Positions 1-8,181 of a DNA stretch of 64,000 nucleotides are shown here, in pieces. A program made the position numbers and the translations under genes. Each line of letters opens with the position of its first letter. Position 1 is the stretch's first letter. Under the pieces are notes generated by a model that was given only the letters and a program-made list of their open reading frames with translations, did no database searches and was not told the origin of the DNA. Source of the DNA: Ruminiclostridium josui JCM 17888 (GTDB taxonomy: Bacteria; Bacillota; Clostridia; Acetivibrionales; DSM-1351); NCBI RefSeq assembly GCF_000526495.1, contig NZ_JAGE01000001.1, positions 2,414,001-2,478,000 of the forward strand, written 5' to 3'.

Positions 1-875
1 GTCCTTCGGAATGCGGGTTTATAAAATTCGTTCAAAATCGTTTGGTTAAATCGTTCGCAAATACCGTTCGTTTGGGGGCTTTTAGCCTTTGTCATTGTAT
101 GCTCTATGTCATTCATCTGCAGAAATAGTTCATACAGGTGCTTCTCGGGTGCTCCGCAATATTCCGTTCCTCTGTCCGTGAGTACTCTCATTACAGGTAT
201 CATGTGGTTCTCAAAGAACGGCAATACTCTATCATTTAATATATCTGCTGCTGTCACTGGCACCTTGGCTGTATACAATTTTGCGAATCCCACTGCCGAG
301 TAAGTATCTATGGCAGTTTGCTGATATATTCGTCCAACACCTTTGATATAGCCTACATAGAAGGTGTCTTGTGCTAATAAATATCCCGGATGCTGAGTAT
401 CAATCTCATCTATTGATATATTCTTTTCCTGCTGTGCCTTTTCCAGAGCAGCAAGTTGGTCTTCAGTGTAGAGTATACCTTCCTTTGCAGCCTTTTCTTC
501 AAGCTTCTTAAGTCTCTTGTCAAAGGTTTCTATATTATATCTCTGCCAGATTGATCTTACCCCTCCGGCTGATACAAGAACTCCTTGTTTTCTCAGTTCG
601 TTACTTGCCCTGAGTTGCCCGTATGCCGGCTTTTCATATGCTATTCTTAATACGGCTTCCTCAGTTTCTGGAGCAACCCTGTTTTTCATACAAGGCTTTC
701 TTCTGGTCTTGTCCTTTAACCCTTCCAGACCATTTTCCTCGTAAGCTTTCTTAATGTCATAGAAGTGCTGTCTGCTGACTCCATGAATTTTACATGCTTC
801 ACTTACGTTTTGAAGATATTCGGCCAACTCAATCAGGCTCATTTTGTTTTTAACTATACGATCTTGTGCTGTCAT
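1..875 (-). CDS. IS481-type DDE transposase, C-terminus beyond left edge
   Basis: The minus strand is open without a stop from an ATG at 875 to base 1, about 291 codons, so the gene leaves the window. The start is preceded by AGGAGGAGATTT on the minus strand (882-893). The N-terminal ~110 residues read as a helix-turn-helix with a long charged linker (DRIVKNKMSLIELAEYLQ near the start, RKPCMKNRVAPE further on). An rve integrase core follows: AQDTFYVGYIKG carries the first Asp, VLTDRGTEYCG the second, and SPQTNGICERFNQTILNEF the catalytic Glu. That order and spacing is the IS481 group. The IS end lies somewhere in 900-960, where AT-rich sequence with TGTCAAG occurs, but I could not match both inverted repeats because the other end is outside the window. 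It sits beside other element remnants. Confidence 0.85.
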   Translation of the reverse strand, partial: MTAQDRIVKNKMSLIELAEYLQNVSEACKIHGVSRQHFYDIKKAYEENGLEGLKDKTRRKPCMKNRVAPETEEAVLRIAYEKPAYGQLRASNELRKQGVLVSAGGVRSIWQRYNIETFDKRLKKLEEKAAKEGILYTEDQLAALEKAQQEKNISIDEIDTQHPGYLLAQDTFYVGYIKGVGRIYQQTAIDTYSAVGFAKLYTAKVPVTAADILNDRVLPFFENHMIPVMRVLTDRGTEYCGAPEKHLYELFLQMNDIEHTMTKAKSPQTNGICERFNQTILNEFYKPAFRR

Positions 876-984
876 AATTGAAATCTCCTCCTACAATTTA
901 ATTATTGTCCAGAGGAGATATTGCCCAACATTATTCAGATACTGTCAAGTGAAGTCAATTCTCTAGCAATTAAATTAATATTCC

Positions 985-1400
985 TCAATAATTCCTCACC
1001 AACACCTCACAATACGTCTTCTCCTTCCCCTCATACCTGCTCAGTAAATTATGATTCCTCTGTATTTCTTCAATAGTAAAGTCTTTGTACAGTTCCCTTA
1101 CATACTCACAATCATTGTATGATAACAGGAATTTACCTTTCATGTTTTTCAATGTTTTGGCAAGTCTTTCATGATCCTCCGGTTTGAACTCAGCCTGATA
1201 ATACTTTTCTGTTCCATAATACGGCGGATCCAGATAGAAGAAAGCTTCGGGCCTGTCGTATATTTTAATCAGATTTTCGAAGTCTCTGTTTTCCACTATC
1301 ACTCCGGCTATTCTTTTACTAATCCTGTCCAGATATTCTGTCATATTGGCAATATTCTTTTTAATGCAACCAAAATCTCTCTGGTTACTACCGTATATAT
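985..1400 (-). pseudogene. D12-class DNA adenine methylase, N-terminally truncated
   Basis: The minus strand encodes the C-terminal half of a Dam/D12-type N6-adenine methyltransferase. The catalytic DPPYYGTEKYY motif (DPPY, motif IV) is clear, followed by the conserved LLSYND and the closing EVLVRNY. An ATG at 1344 opens a 119-codon ORF, but similarity continues in frame upstream (SNQRDFGCIKKNIAN) to about 1400. The whole SAM-binding N-terminal half (FxGxG region) is missing, and sequence beyond 1412 belongs to the divergent DUF6076 gene. The methylase therefore looks truncated by a deletion or an element junction near 1400-1412. Phage and integrative elements often carry such enzymes. Without the N-terminal motifs it is unlikely to be active. 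Confidence 0.75.
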
Positions 1401-1411
1401 TGAAAATCGAA

Positions 1412-2332
1412 ATGTCAGATGGAAGCCTAACTATAAGCGAATCATGCGGATATGATGGAACTTATACCGTCGGTCATTTTGTGTTTGATTTTATAGAGGC
1501 TGATCTTAGTCATTTAATTGCTTCAACATACGATTTTAATGAAACGCTTCCGGCCTTATCCGATATACGTGAATCGTCAAATATAAGCGTTGCGGGGTTT
1601 ATTTTGAATGCTATCGCATCTATGACGGACACGCCGGACGTAACCAGAAAAAAGATAAAGGCACTCCAAAGAAAGCAAGCCACTTTCCGAAGTGCCATTT
1701 CGTCATGTTTAGATATTGATGGAGAAGGCGCAGAATTGACTTCTTGCGAACGATTCGACTTGTTAGAGTATAGCCGGCGAAGTGTGATACAAGATATAGC
1801 ATTTGGCAAAAACAGCGATCTTAAAGCTGGATATGTAGTCGTTGACGGAACTGTAAAATCTGTAATTGAATGCGATTCCATTTTATCGCTGTGCTATGTA
1901 GATTTTTGGGAACTTATTAAATCCGGCAAACGGGTAAAGAAATGTGAGAACTGCGGTCGATACTTTGTCATGTATTCTTCCGCTTCGAAATACTGTGATC
2001 GTGAATACAAAGACACTGGAAAAACATGCAAGGAATATGCTCCCCAAAAGAATTTTCAAGAAAAATTTAAGGACGGGGGACTAAATGAGGTTTATAAAAA
2101 AGCAGAAGTCAACCACCGTAAACGTTGTTCCCGTTATCCATCTGCTTATCCAATAAACGATTTTGAAAAATGGCGTAATACTGCAAAGGTTTTGAAAGAA
2201 TGTACAGAGCGCGAATTACTAACTATCGACGAATTTAAACAGCTTATAAAACCACCACATATCGACGCATTAAAAGCCGAATTGTATTTTGCCCAATTAT
2301 CACAGCTAAAAAAGGACGGTGACGCAAAATGA
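1412..2332 (+). CDS. DUF6076-like zinc-motif protein next to recombinase
   Basis: About 306 codons from the ATG at 1412 (MSDGSLTIS). An in-frame upstream ATG at 1346 would read through the methylase remnant, so I prefer 1412, although its ribosome binding site is weak and the true N-terminus may be lost at the junction. The middle has no motif I recognise. The C-terminal third contains a Cys cluster (KKCENCGRYF, then YCDR and TCKEYAP), as in DUF6076 proteins that commonly sit beside large serine recombinases in Clostridia. The stop overlaps the recombinase ATG by four bases, so the two are translationally coupled. A DNA-binding or recombination accessory role is inference only. Confidence 0.65.
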   Translation: MSDGSLTISESCGYDGTYTVGHFVFDFIEADLSHLIASTYDFNETLPALSDIRESSNISVAGFILNAIASMTDTPDVTRKKIKALQRKQATFRSAISSCLDIDGEGAELTSCERFDLLEYSRRSVIQDIAFGKNSDLKAGYVVVDGTVKSVIECDSILSLCYVDFWELIKSGKRVKKCENCGRYFVMYSSASKYCDREYKDTGKTCKEYAPQKNFQEKFKDGGLNEVYKKAEVNHRKRCSRYPSAYPINDFEKWRNTAKVLKECTERELLTIDEFKQLIKPPHIDALKAELYFAQLSQLKKDGDAK

Positions 2333-4086
2333 GAGTTGCCGCTTATGCACGTTTTTCATCTGACAACCAGCGCGAAGAAAGCATATTTGCCCAGCTTCGT
2401 GCCATTCAGGAATATGCTCAGCGAAACGGTTATGAAATCGTCAGAACATACACAGATGAAGCCAAAAGCGCTACGACCGATCAGCGCCCAGGCTTTCAAG
2501 ACATGATGAAGGACGCCACCACCAGAATTTTTGAAGGCATAATTGTACATAAATTGGACCGGTTTAGCAGGGACAGGTTTGACAGTGCCTACTATAAGCG
2601 GCACTTGAAGCTTCACGGTGTTCGGCTGTATTCTGTCATGGAAAATCTTGATGATTCGCCCGAATCTGCTATACTTGAATCAGTTCTTGAAGGTATGGCA
2701 GAATATTACAGCCGCAACCTGGCCCGTGAGGTTATGAAGGGTATGCGCGAAACGGCGTATCAGTGCAAACACACGGGCGGCATACCACCGTTAGGTTATA
2801 ATGTAAAACCTGACAAGACTTACGAAATCAATCAATATGAAGCCGAAGCTGTCCGAATGATATTTGAAATGTATTGTGATGGATACGGATATAGTTCTAT
2901 TATCGACGCCTTGAATGCTAAAGGCTATAAAACAAAGAACGGCATGACTTTTGGGAAGAATTCGATCAGTTCAATTCTTTCCAACGAAAAATATGCCGGT
3001 GTATTTGTTTTTAATAAAACTGAACGGAAAATCGCTGGGAAGCGGAATGGGCATAGAACCAAGTCAGATGAAGAAATTATTCGGGTGCCTGGCGGAATGC
3101 CGGCGATTATTCCCGTTGCGTTATGGGAAAGGGTGAAGGCAAAAATGGACAATAACAAGCACAAATCAGGATCATATAAAGCGAAACAGGTATATATCCT
3201 ATCCGGTAAAATATTCTGTGGTGCGTGTGGCGGCGCTATGGTAGGCAAACGGGGCAGGATGGGAAGAAACCATGAAATGTACTCCTACTATGAATGCTCT
3301 GTTAGAAAACAGCATAGAACATGCGACATGAAGCCAATAAATAAAGACGTCGTTGAACGAAAGGTTATAAACGCCCTTTATGATAACCTTTTCTCTGACG
3401 AAGCCATTGATATTGCAACGGACAAAATATACAGCCATGCTCAAAAGCTGAAAAGCGACGTTCCAGACCAGATCGCAGAATACAAACGTCAGTTAACGGC
3501 TATCGAAATCAAGCTGAACAATCTGGTTAATGCCATAGCCGACGGACTATATAATCCGGCCATGAAAGAAAAAATGGCCGAATTGGAATCATCCAAAAAG
3601 GCCATTCAGATTCGTATTGATGAAGCAAACCTTCATGTGGCGAAGCATTCCCTTACAAGGGAACAAATTCGTAATTATTTAAGCCGATATGCCGGAATCA
3701 AGAGTATGTCACCGGAAGAGCAAAAACAGGCCGTCAGTGTCTTTGTGGAACGTGTGACGGTCTACGAAGATTATATCGATATGGACATACTTACGACAAT
3801 CGGCGGCGGAAGCAACAATAAGGGAAAGGGCGGCGGATCGGATACGTCAGGCGGCCCTTCTGATAAAAGCGAAAACCGCCTGAATGATCATGATTCTGAT
3901 CATCAAGGCGGCAGTTGGGATTCAATGGTGGAGGCGAGGGGAATTGAACCCCTGTCCGAAATCATATCCTCAAGAACTTCTACGGGTGTAGCCTGTATTT
4001 TGTGCATTGCTCAGTATCCCTTGCGGGACTTGAACCCTGCGTTTCCCTACGGTGGACCCCTACAGGCAGGGTGCCACTTTCGGTAG
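2329..4086 (+). CDS. Large serine recombinase (site-specific integrase)
   Basis: A 585-codon large serine recombinase. The resolvase catalytic domain (about residues 1-150) has the nucleophile Ser10 in YARFSSDNQ, plus KLDRFSRDRFDSAYYKRHL. The PF07508 recombinase domain follows (about 160-270, GGIPPLGYNV). A zinc ribbon (about 290-345, CGACGGAM ... ECSV ... TCDMK) and a coiled-coil region come next. The last ~54 codons (from 3926) are antisense to the ssrA 3' end (VEARGIEPLSE), so the gene stops inside tmRNA sequence. This fits an enzyme that integrated its element into the ssrA 3' end; the coding end in the circular form would probably differ. The element then extends leftward beyond the window. 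It is coupled to the DUF6076 gene. Confidence 0.92.
   Translation: MRVAAYARFSSDNQREESIFAQLRAIQEYAQRNGYEIVRTYTDEAKSATTDQRPGFQDMMKDATTRIFEGIIVHKLDRFSRDRFDSAYYKRHLKLHGVRLYSVMENLDDSPESAILESVLEGMAEYYSRNLAREVMKGMRETAYQCKHTGGIPPLGYNVKPDKTYEINQYEAEAVRMIFEMYCDGYGYSSIIDALNAKGYKTKNGMTFGKNSISSILSNEKYAGVFVFNKTERKIAGKRNGHRTKSDEEIIRVPGGMPAIIPVALWERVKAKMDNNKHKSGSYKAKQVYILSGKIFCGACGGAMVGKRGRMGRNHEMYSYYECSVRKQHRTCDMKPINKDVVERKVINALYDNLFSDEAIDIATDKIYSHAQKLKSDVPDQIAEYKRQLTAIEIKLNNLVNAIADGLYNPAMKEKMAELESSKKAIQIRIDEANLHVAKHSLTREQIRNYLSRYAGIKSMSPEEQKQAVSVFVERVTVYEDYIDMDILTTIGGGSNNKGKGGGSDTSGGPSDKSENRLNDHDSDHQGGSWDSMVEARGIEPLSEIISSRTSTGVACILCIAQYPLRDLNPAFPYGGPLQAGCHFR
3864..3911 (-). terminator. Rho-independent terminator of ssrA
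   Basis: On the minus strand, 15 bases after the tmRNA 3' end, CCGCCT (complement of 3906-3911) pairs with AGGCGG (complement of 3876-3881). Inside the stem an inner TGATCA palindrome pairs with its second copy. A T-rich tail TTTTCGCTTTT follows. The hairpin lies inside the last codons of the convergent recombinase gene, so it was probably brought or reshaped by the integrated element. Confidence 0.7.
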
Positions 4087-4345
4087 CCTTTAAATTCCGA
4101 TTCGGCTCAAGGCTACTACCGAATCAGTGCTAGCATTTAACCTTCCTATGCAAAAGGGCTGACTTGTCGACGCCAGTGCCCCCAGGTGCAGCAACCTGGG
4201 ACTGACGGGCTGCCATTAGGCAGCAGCTAAAGCGAAATTATCGTTTTTAGCGTTTAATTTTAAGTTCTCGTTTTTTAAGAGGCCAACGAGAATCCTCTAC
4301 CCGCTTATCAAGTCTCAACAATCCCGTCGAAACCATTACGCCCCC
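3926..4345 (-). ncRNA. ssrA: tmRNA
   Basis: Transfer-messenger RNA for trans-translation: it rescues stalled ribosomes with SmpB and tags the nascent peptide for proteolysis. The 5' end GGGGGCGTAATGG (complement of 4333-4345) pairs as an acceptor stem with CGCCTCC before the encoded ACCA at 3926-3929. The T arm GGTTCAATTCCCC is intact, as is the hallmark 5' segment TTTCGACGGG. The tag reading frame is at 4251-4216. Pseudoknot-forming segments follow the tag. At ~420 nt it seems longer than the ~350 nt I expect for Clostridia. Much of the extra length is around 3990-4075, which includes a T-arm-like GGGTTCAAGTCCC. smpB lies upstream in the same orientation. The 3' end is the integration site of the serine-recombinase element. 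Confidence 0.95.
4216..4251 (-). other. tmRNA proteolysis tag reading frame
   Basis: Within ssrA the resume codon GCT at 4251 opens the frame A-K-N-D-N-F-A-L-A-A-A followed by TAA (4218-4216). It ends in the ALAAA degron recognised by ClpXP-type proteases. The tag stop is directly followed by a stem (GCTGCC/GGCAGC), as in other tmRNAs. Confidence 0.9.
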
Positions 4346-4356
4346 ATGTATAAAAT

Positions 4357-4385
4357 ATTATAGAGTCCCAAAATTGCTCTATAAA
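4357..4385 (-). promoter_or_regulatory. ssrA promoter
   Basis: On the minus strand a perfect -10 box TATAAT (complement of 4357-4362) lies 12 bases before the tmRNA 5' end. A weak -35 TTTATA (complement of 4380-4385) is 17 bases upstream. The spacing fits the sigma-70/SigA consensus. Confidence 0.65.
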
Positions 4386-4525
4386 TAATTGTAACAGATT
4401 AATTAATCAAATTAAAGGCGAACAAATAAGCTTTTAATCAATATTAAATTATCAATAATCAGATTATTATAATAACATCTGACTCGCAGAACTACAACAA
4501 GTGATTTATGGTAAATTCACATATA

Positions 4526-4992
4526 TTACCTAAACTGTTCTTTCAACTTTCTGTCAATTTCTCTCTTGGCATCACGGGAAGCAATATCATCTCTTTTATC
4601 ATACAGTTTCTTACCACGAGCAACGCCCAACTCTATTTTTACCATTCCATGTTTTAAGTATGCCTGAACGGGAACCAATGTAAAACCCTTTTGCTGAATC
4701 AACCCTATAAGCCTGTTTATTTCAGACTTGTGCAAAAGAAGTTTCCTGTCACGCAAAGGATCCTTGTTAAAAATATTTCCTTGCTCGTAAGGGCTTATAT
4801 GCATTCCGCTGACAAAAACTTCACCATCAACAATAGATGCGTAGCTTTCCTTTAAATTTATTTTGCCCTGTCTGACAGATTTTACCTCTGTACCTGACAG
4901 TACAATGCCTGCCTCTATAGTTTCTTCGATAAAATAATCATGACGAGCCTTTTTATTTTGAGCAACAATCTTAACTGCTTCTTTAACCATTT
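4526..4992 (-). CDS. smpB: SmpB, tmRNA-binding protein
   Basis: About 154 residues from ATG 4992 ([20 protein letters not shown]). A TTG at 5005 would add MGGKK, but it has no ribosome binding site, while the ATG has GGGCGGT upstream and matches the usual SmpB start. Family features are all present: the [17 protein letters not shown] start of the OB fold, [52 protein letters not shown], and the basic tail [15 protein letters not shown] that enters the ribosomal mRNA channel. It delivers tmRNA to stalled ribosomes. It is followed by ssrA on the same strand after a ~180 bp gap with its own promoter. The usual upstream neighbour rnr is not seen here. Confidence 0.96.
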
Positions 4993-5040
4993 TTTTACCG
5001 CCCAATGCTAATTTTAATTAATATATGCTTCATTAAGATA

Positions 5041-5064
5041 AAAATAACCCTTTTGGGAAAGGGT
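5041..5064 (-). terminator. Possible terminator upstream of smpB
   Basis: ACCCTTT (5047-5053) and AAAGGGT (5058-5064) form a short perfect hairpin. On the minus strand it is followed by TATTTTTATC. It would end transcription arriving from upstream on the minus strand, where no intact gene is now visible. Confidence 0.4.
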
Positions 5065-5604
5065 CAAAATTAATTATACCACTACCATAACAAAAAGGTC
5101 AAGTACACACTAGCTGTTTATTACAATATATGTAAAATATTTTTAAGCAGTACACCACTCCAAGGATAAGCATCGGGAGATAAAATCATGCCTTTACCAT
5201 CAGCACTATCAGTACCCAACTGGATATTGCGGTGTCAATGATTTGGATAACGGCCAGAAAGCGTAGATAATAGGTAAAGTCAGCGATAAAACTTGTCTTT
5301 AGTGAAATGAAATAATAAAATGGTAATGTACTTCATATTCTTATTTGTGAGTGGAGAGCAAGATGATGAGTGAAAAAAGCAGTCAATTACTTCAGGATTT
5401 CATAGATTAATTAGAATTCCATAATATTGTAAATATTTACAATGATTGATATAATTTTATTACCGAATATCTATAGGTTCACTGGAAATTATGGCTAAAT
5501 GGTGGCTAAAATGTTTTGTAAACTTATAAATTATTATAATAATAAACTTGGGTCATACAACTTGGTTTTTAGATTTGTAAAAATCAGATGGCGAATATTT
5601 TTAA
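5065..5604. other. Intergenic stretch with no recognisable gene
   Basis: About 540 bp of AT-rich sequence between smpB and the HNH pseudogene. A minus-strand open stretch around 5109-5245 (contains the run SPDAYPWSG) looks faintly protein-like, but it has no start codon or ribosome binding site and I cannot name it. Several short frames are broken by stops, consistent with decayed genes. Confidence 0.5.
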
Positions 5605-6173
5605 TTATCTCTTTTATTTCAGTATGTTGGCAACGGAATTGTTGAATTTATTGGGAATATGATTTGTATTGGTTATCACTATAGAGAATCAAATGATAAA
5701 AACGGAGATATGCGCCAGGCTATAGTATTTGAACTTCAGAGAGTTGAAGACTATAAGCACAATGAAGCATAGTATCTGATGTATCCAACAAACTTAATAA
5801 TAAATCCTTAAAGGATTTAAGAAATATGGCAACAAATTCCGAGGAAAAACATAGGACAATAGTTGAGAAGCAAAAAGAAGTTAGGGTTAGAAGTAATGCT
5901 GTAAAAGAATATGCCTTACAAAGGGCGTCAGGAAAGTGCGAATATTGTAATGAGCAAGCACCATTTACAAAAGATGATGGAACACCGTATTTAGAAGTTC
6001 ATCATATAAAAAGGCTTTCAGATGGTGGCCCTGATAAGCCAGAATGGGTTGCAGGTGTATGTCCTAACTGTCATCGTGAAGCTCATTATGGAGCAAATAG
6101 AGATCAATTAAATAGTAAACTATTACAAATGATATTTATTAAGGAAAAGGAGTTAATGGAATCATTAACATAG
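5605..6173 (+). pseudogene. HNH endonuclease, frameshifted and N-terminally truncated
   Basis: Two frames together match one HNH nuclease of the McrA-like type. Frame 1 (5605-5772) encodes a piece of the usual N-terminal domain (VEFIGNMICIGYHY, then MRQAIVFEL). Near 5766 the frame changes, and SDVSNKLNNKSLKDL continues into the intact 115-codon ORF from ATG 5826. That ORF carries the HNH domain: CEYCNEQAPF, EVHHIKRLSDGG, then CPNCHREAHYG, with paired Cys zinc ligands and the HH catalytic core. A one-base shift explains the break. The start of the N-terminal domain is also missing. The 115-residue C-terminal piece could still be expressed from 5826 as a minimal HNH protein, but no good ribosome binding site precedes it. 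Confidence 0.7.
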
Positions 6174-6185
6174 GATTTAGTTATT

Positions 6186-6560
6186 ATGATAAATGTTGTT
6201 GCAGCAATAATATTTAAAGATGATAAAGTTCTAATTGCGAAAAGAAAACCAGAAAAAAGTTTGGGCAGTTACTGGGAATTTCCTGGAGGAAAAATTGAAG
6301 AAGGAGAGGCCCCGGAAACAGCTGTTATAAGGGAAATTAAAGAAGAACTAGGAATACAGATTTCGGTAGATAAATATCTAAGCGAATCGGTTTATGAATA
6401 TGATTTTGGGACAATTAACCTAAAGGGTTATATATGTAAGTTTATATCTGGTGAAATGAGTCTAAATGACCATAGCGAAGTAAAATGGGTCAATATAAAT
6501 GAATTGAAATTATATAATATGGCACCTGCGGATGTAAAATTAGCGGAATGTTTAGTGTAA
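6186..6560 (+). CDS. Nudix hydrolase, MutT-like
   Basis: 124 residues with a full Nudix box (residues ~38-60: GGKIEEGEAPETAVIREIKE, then ELGI), including the REIKEE metal-binding glutamates. The N-terminus MINVVAAIIFKDDKVLIAKR and the WEFPGG lead-in match the 8-oxo-dGTP diphosphatase (MutT) subgroup, which clears oxidised nucleotides. Length is normal for the family. It starts 12 bases after the HNH remnant with only a modest AGGA signal. Its end abuts an IS3 relic, so the last residues may have been altered, though the fold-forming part is complete. Substrate assignment beyond Nudix is inference. Confidence 0.85.
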   Translation: MINVVAAIIFKDDKVLIAKRKPEKSLGSYWEFPGGKIEEGEAPETAVIREIKEELGIQISVDKYLSESVYEYDFGTINLKGYICKFISGEMSLNDHSEVKWVNINELKLYNMAPADVKLAECLV

Positions 6561-6595
6561 AAAAATTATCACCTGTGTGACATTTGATTACTGAG

Positions 6596-6948
6596 GTCGC
6601 TACACGGTTTTTGCCGCATTTTATTCCACCATTGTTTAAGGCTTTTGTTACTCTGGGACTTCCGTAAGTTTCACGAGATACCTTTTGGATTTCCTTAATT
6701 CTTTCAAGAAACTCACAGTTTAATTGCTTACGATGGCTTTTCGGTCTTGTAGCCCAGGCATAATAACCGTTTCTTGATACATAAAGTATTTGGCACATCT
6801 TCTCAACAGGAAATATGACGCGGTGTTTATGAATGATAGAATATTTTACTTCCGGTCTTTCGCGAAGATGGCCGTTACTTTTTTTAGGATTTCATTCTCT
6901 ATTTCAAGGTTTGCAACATGTTTTCTAAGGCTCCTGAGTTCTTCATCT
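6596..6948 (-). mobile_element. IS3-family (IS150-like) relic
   Basis: On the minus strand the C-terminal part of OrfA is readable (EELRSLRKHVANLEIENEIL, ending AIFAKDRK and a stop). It is followed in an overlapping frame by the N-terminal part of OrfB (IIHKHRVIFPVEKMCQILYV, NGYYAW, ETYGSPRVTKAL). Similarity stops abruptly at GKNRVA near 6600, so the DDE core and both ends are missing. It resembles but is clearly not identical to the intact IS3 copy at 49.8-50.9 kb. Inert fragment. Confidence 0.8.
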
Positions 6949-6996
6949 TAATGTCATTTGGTTACCAGTAAAAAATAGAGTAAACCTACTATAAAA

Positions 6997-7899
6997 TCAC
7001 AATTTACATTTTGTTTTTGTGAAACCAAATCTTTCACGAAAATTTCCTGGAGTCATATTAACATGTTTTTTAAAAAGCTTATGAAAGTAAGTTATGTTGT
7101 TTATGCCACACATATTACTTATATCAGAAATTTTCATATTTGTTGTAGTCAATAACCTTTTTGCGGTATTCATCCTGCTTTGAATAATATAATCAAATGG
7201 CGATAGTCCAATTATACTTTTGAATATCTTGCAGTAGAAATTTTTACTAACTCCACATCTTTCAGCAAGCTCTAACAAGGTTAAATCCTTATGTAGGTTG
7301 TTATCTATGTACTTTTGAGAAGACTTAATTATTTCATAATTATTTTCAAAAGACCGTGTATTGATTCTTTTAATGGTGTTTTCGGGGGATACAAGTAAGA
7401 GATTTAAAATGTTCATAAGGTGCGCTTTTAAAATCAACTGGCAATTCTGCTGCTTTTTAATAAACTCATTGAATACGGATTTAAATAAGTACTCAATCTC
7501 ATAGTTATAAGTTGTAAGTTTATAAGGCACGTCCTTGAAAAAACCAATGTTAGAAAGCATTTCCTTTTCATTTGTAATCCAATAAGGTAAAGAGCTTGCG
7601 TAAATATCTTTTCTAGATACATCATAAAAAGCGTCAAACATAATAACAATAAAATAATAACCGGAATATCCTTCAACAATTGTGCCGGGTTCTCTTAAAA
7701 AAACATCTCCTTTTGAGGCTTTAGCAGTTTCACCGTTGGTAATAATAGTTCCATTTCCACCTGTAATTAGTTCAAGCTCATAAAACTTGACAACTCTCTC
7801 TTCAAAATGGGTTCCTACAGGATAGGGGACATTTTTTTCGTTTATGCAATAAACCTCAATAATATAGGGATTAAATATTGATTGCTTTTCATTAATCAT
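6997..7899 (-). CDS. AraC-family transcriptional regulator
   Basis: 300 residues with start ATG 7899 after GGAAGAT. Residues ~1-185 form a sensor region with a cupin-like pattern (ELELITGGNGTIITNG, GDVFLREPGT). Residues ~200-290 carry two helix-turn-helix motifs of the AraC/XylS type (LTLLELAERCGVSKNFYCKIFK; MKISDISNMCGINNITYFHKLFKK) and the terminal TPGNFRERFG. It is divergent from the GH5-CBM11-dockerin gene across a 282 bp intergenic region, so it probably controls that gene in response to a sugar. The target is inferred from position only. The extra minus-strand frame in the middle is a shadow. Confidence 0.9.
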   Translation of the reverse strand: MINEKQSIFNPYIIEVYCINEKNVPYPVGTHFEERVVKFYELELITGGNGTIITNGETAKASKGDVFLREPGTIVEGYSGYYFIVIMFDAFYDVSRKDIYASSLPYWITNEKEMLSNIGFFKDVPYKLTTYNYEIEYLFKSVFNEFIKKQQNCQLILKAHLMNILNLLLVSPENTIKRINTRSFENNYEIIKSSQKYIDNNLHKDLTLLELAERCGVSKNFYCKIFKSIIGLSPFDYIIQSRMNTAKRLLTTTNMKISDISNMCGINNITYFHKLFKKHVNMTPGNFRERFGFTKTKCKL

Positions 7900-8110
7900 A
7901 CTATCTTCCTTACTAGGTTTTAAACAGTACTATTTTTTCTTATTATGTTAAAAAGCACTTTGATGCTATAGGTTTCTAGAGATTCATAAAATTACATAAT
8001 ATATAAGACAATTTCCAGTATCAATATAATGATAACACATATAGGTACGTCTATGGTATAAGAATTTTTATAAATTGAGTAATATAGTACAATTGAGTGC
8101 GATGTTAGAA

Positions 8111-8139
8111 TTGAATTCAAAGATATGGGTTTATATAAT
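8111..8139 (+). promoter_or_regulatory. Promoter of the GH5-CBM11-dockerin gene
   Basis: TTGAAT (8111-8116), a 17 bp spacer, then a perfect TATAAT (8134-8139), 42 bases before the ATG. It lies within the divergent region shared with the AraC gene. Confidence 0.6.
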
Positions 8140-8181
8140 TTAATTAGATAATATGTAAAATTTACACAGGAGGGAAATTTA

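Noticed and set aside
1346-1411. Upstream ATG extension of the DUF6076 gene
   Set aside because: It reads antisense through methylase sequence and has no ribosome binding site, so the start at 1412 is preferred.
4018-4050. tRNA-like GGGTTCAAGTCCC motif as a separate tRNA gene
   Set aside because: No anticodon or D arm around it and it lies inside ssrA, so it is part of the tmRNA.
5109-5245. Minus-strand protein-like stretch containing SPDAYPWSG
   Set aside because: No start codon, no ribosome binding site, and neither of two overlapping frames matches a family I recognise.
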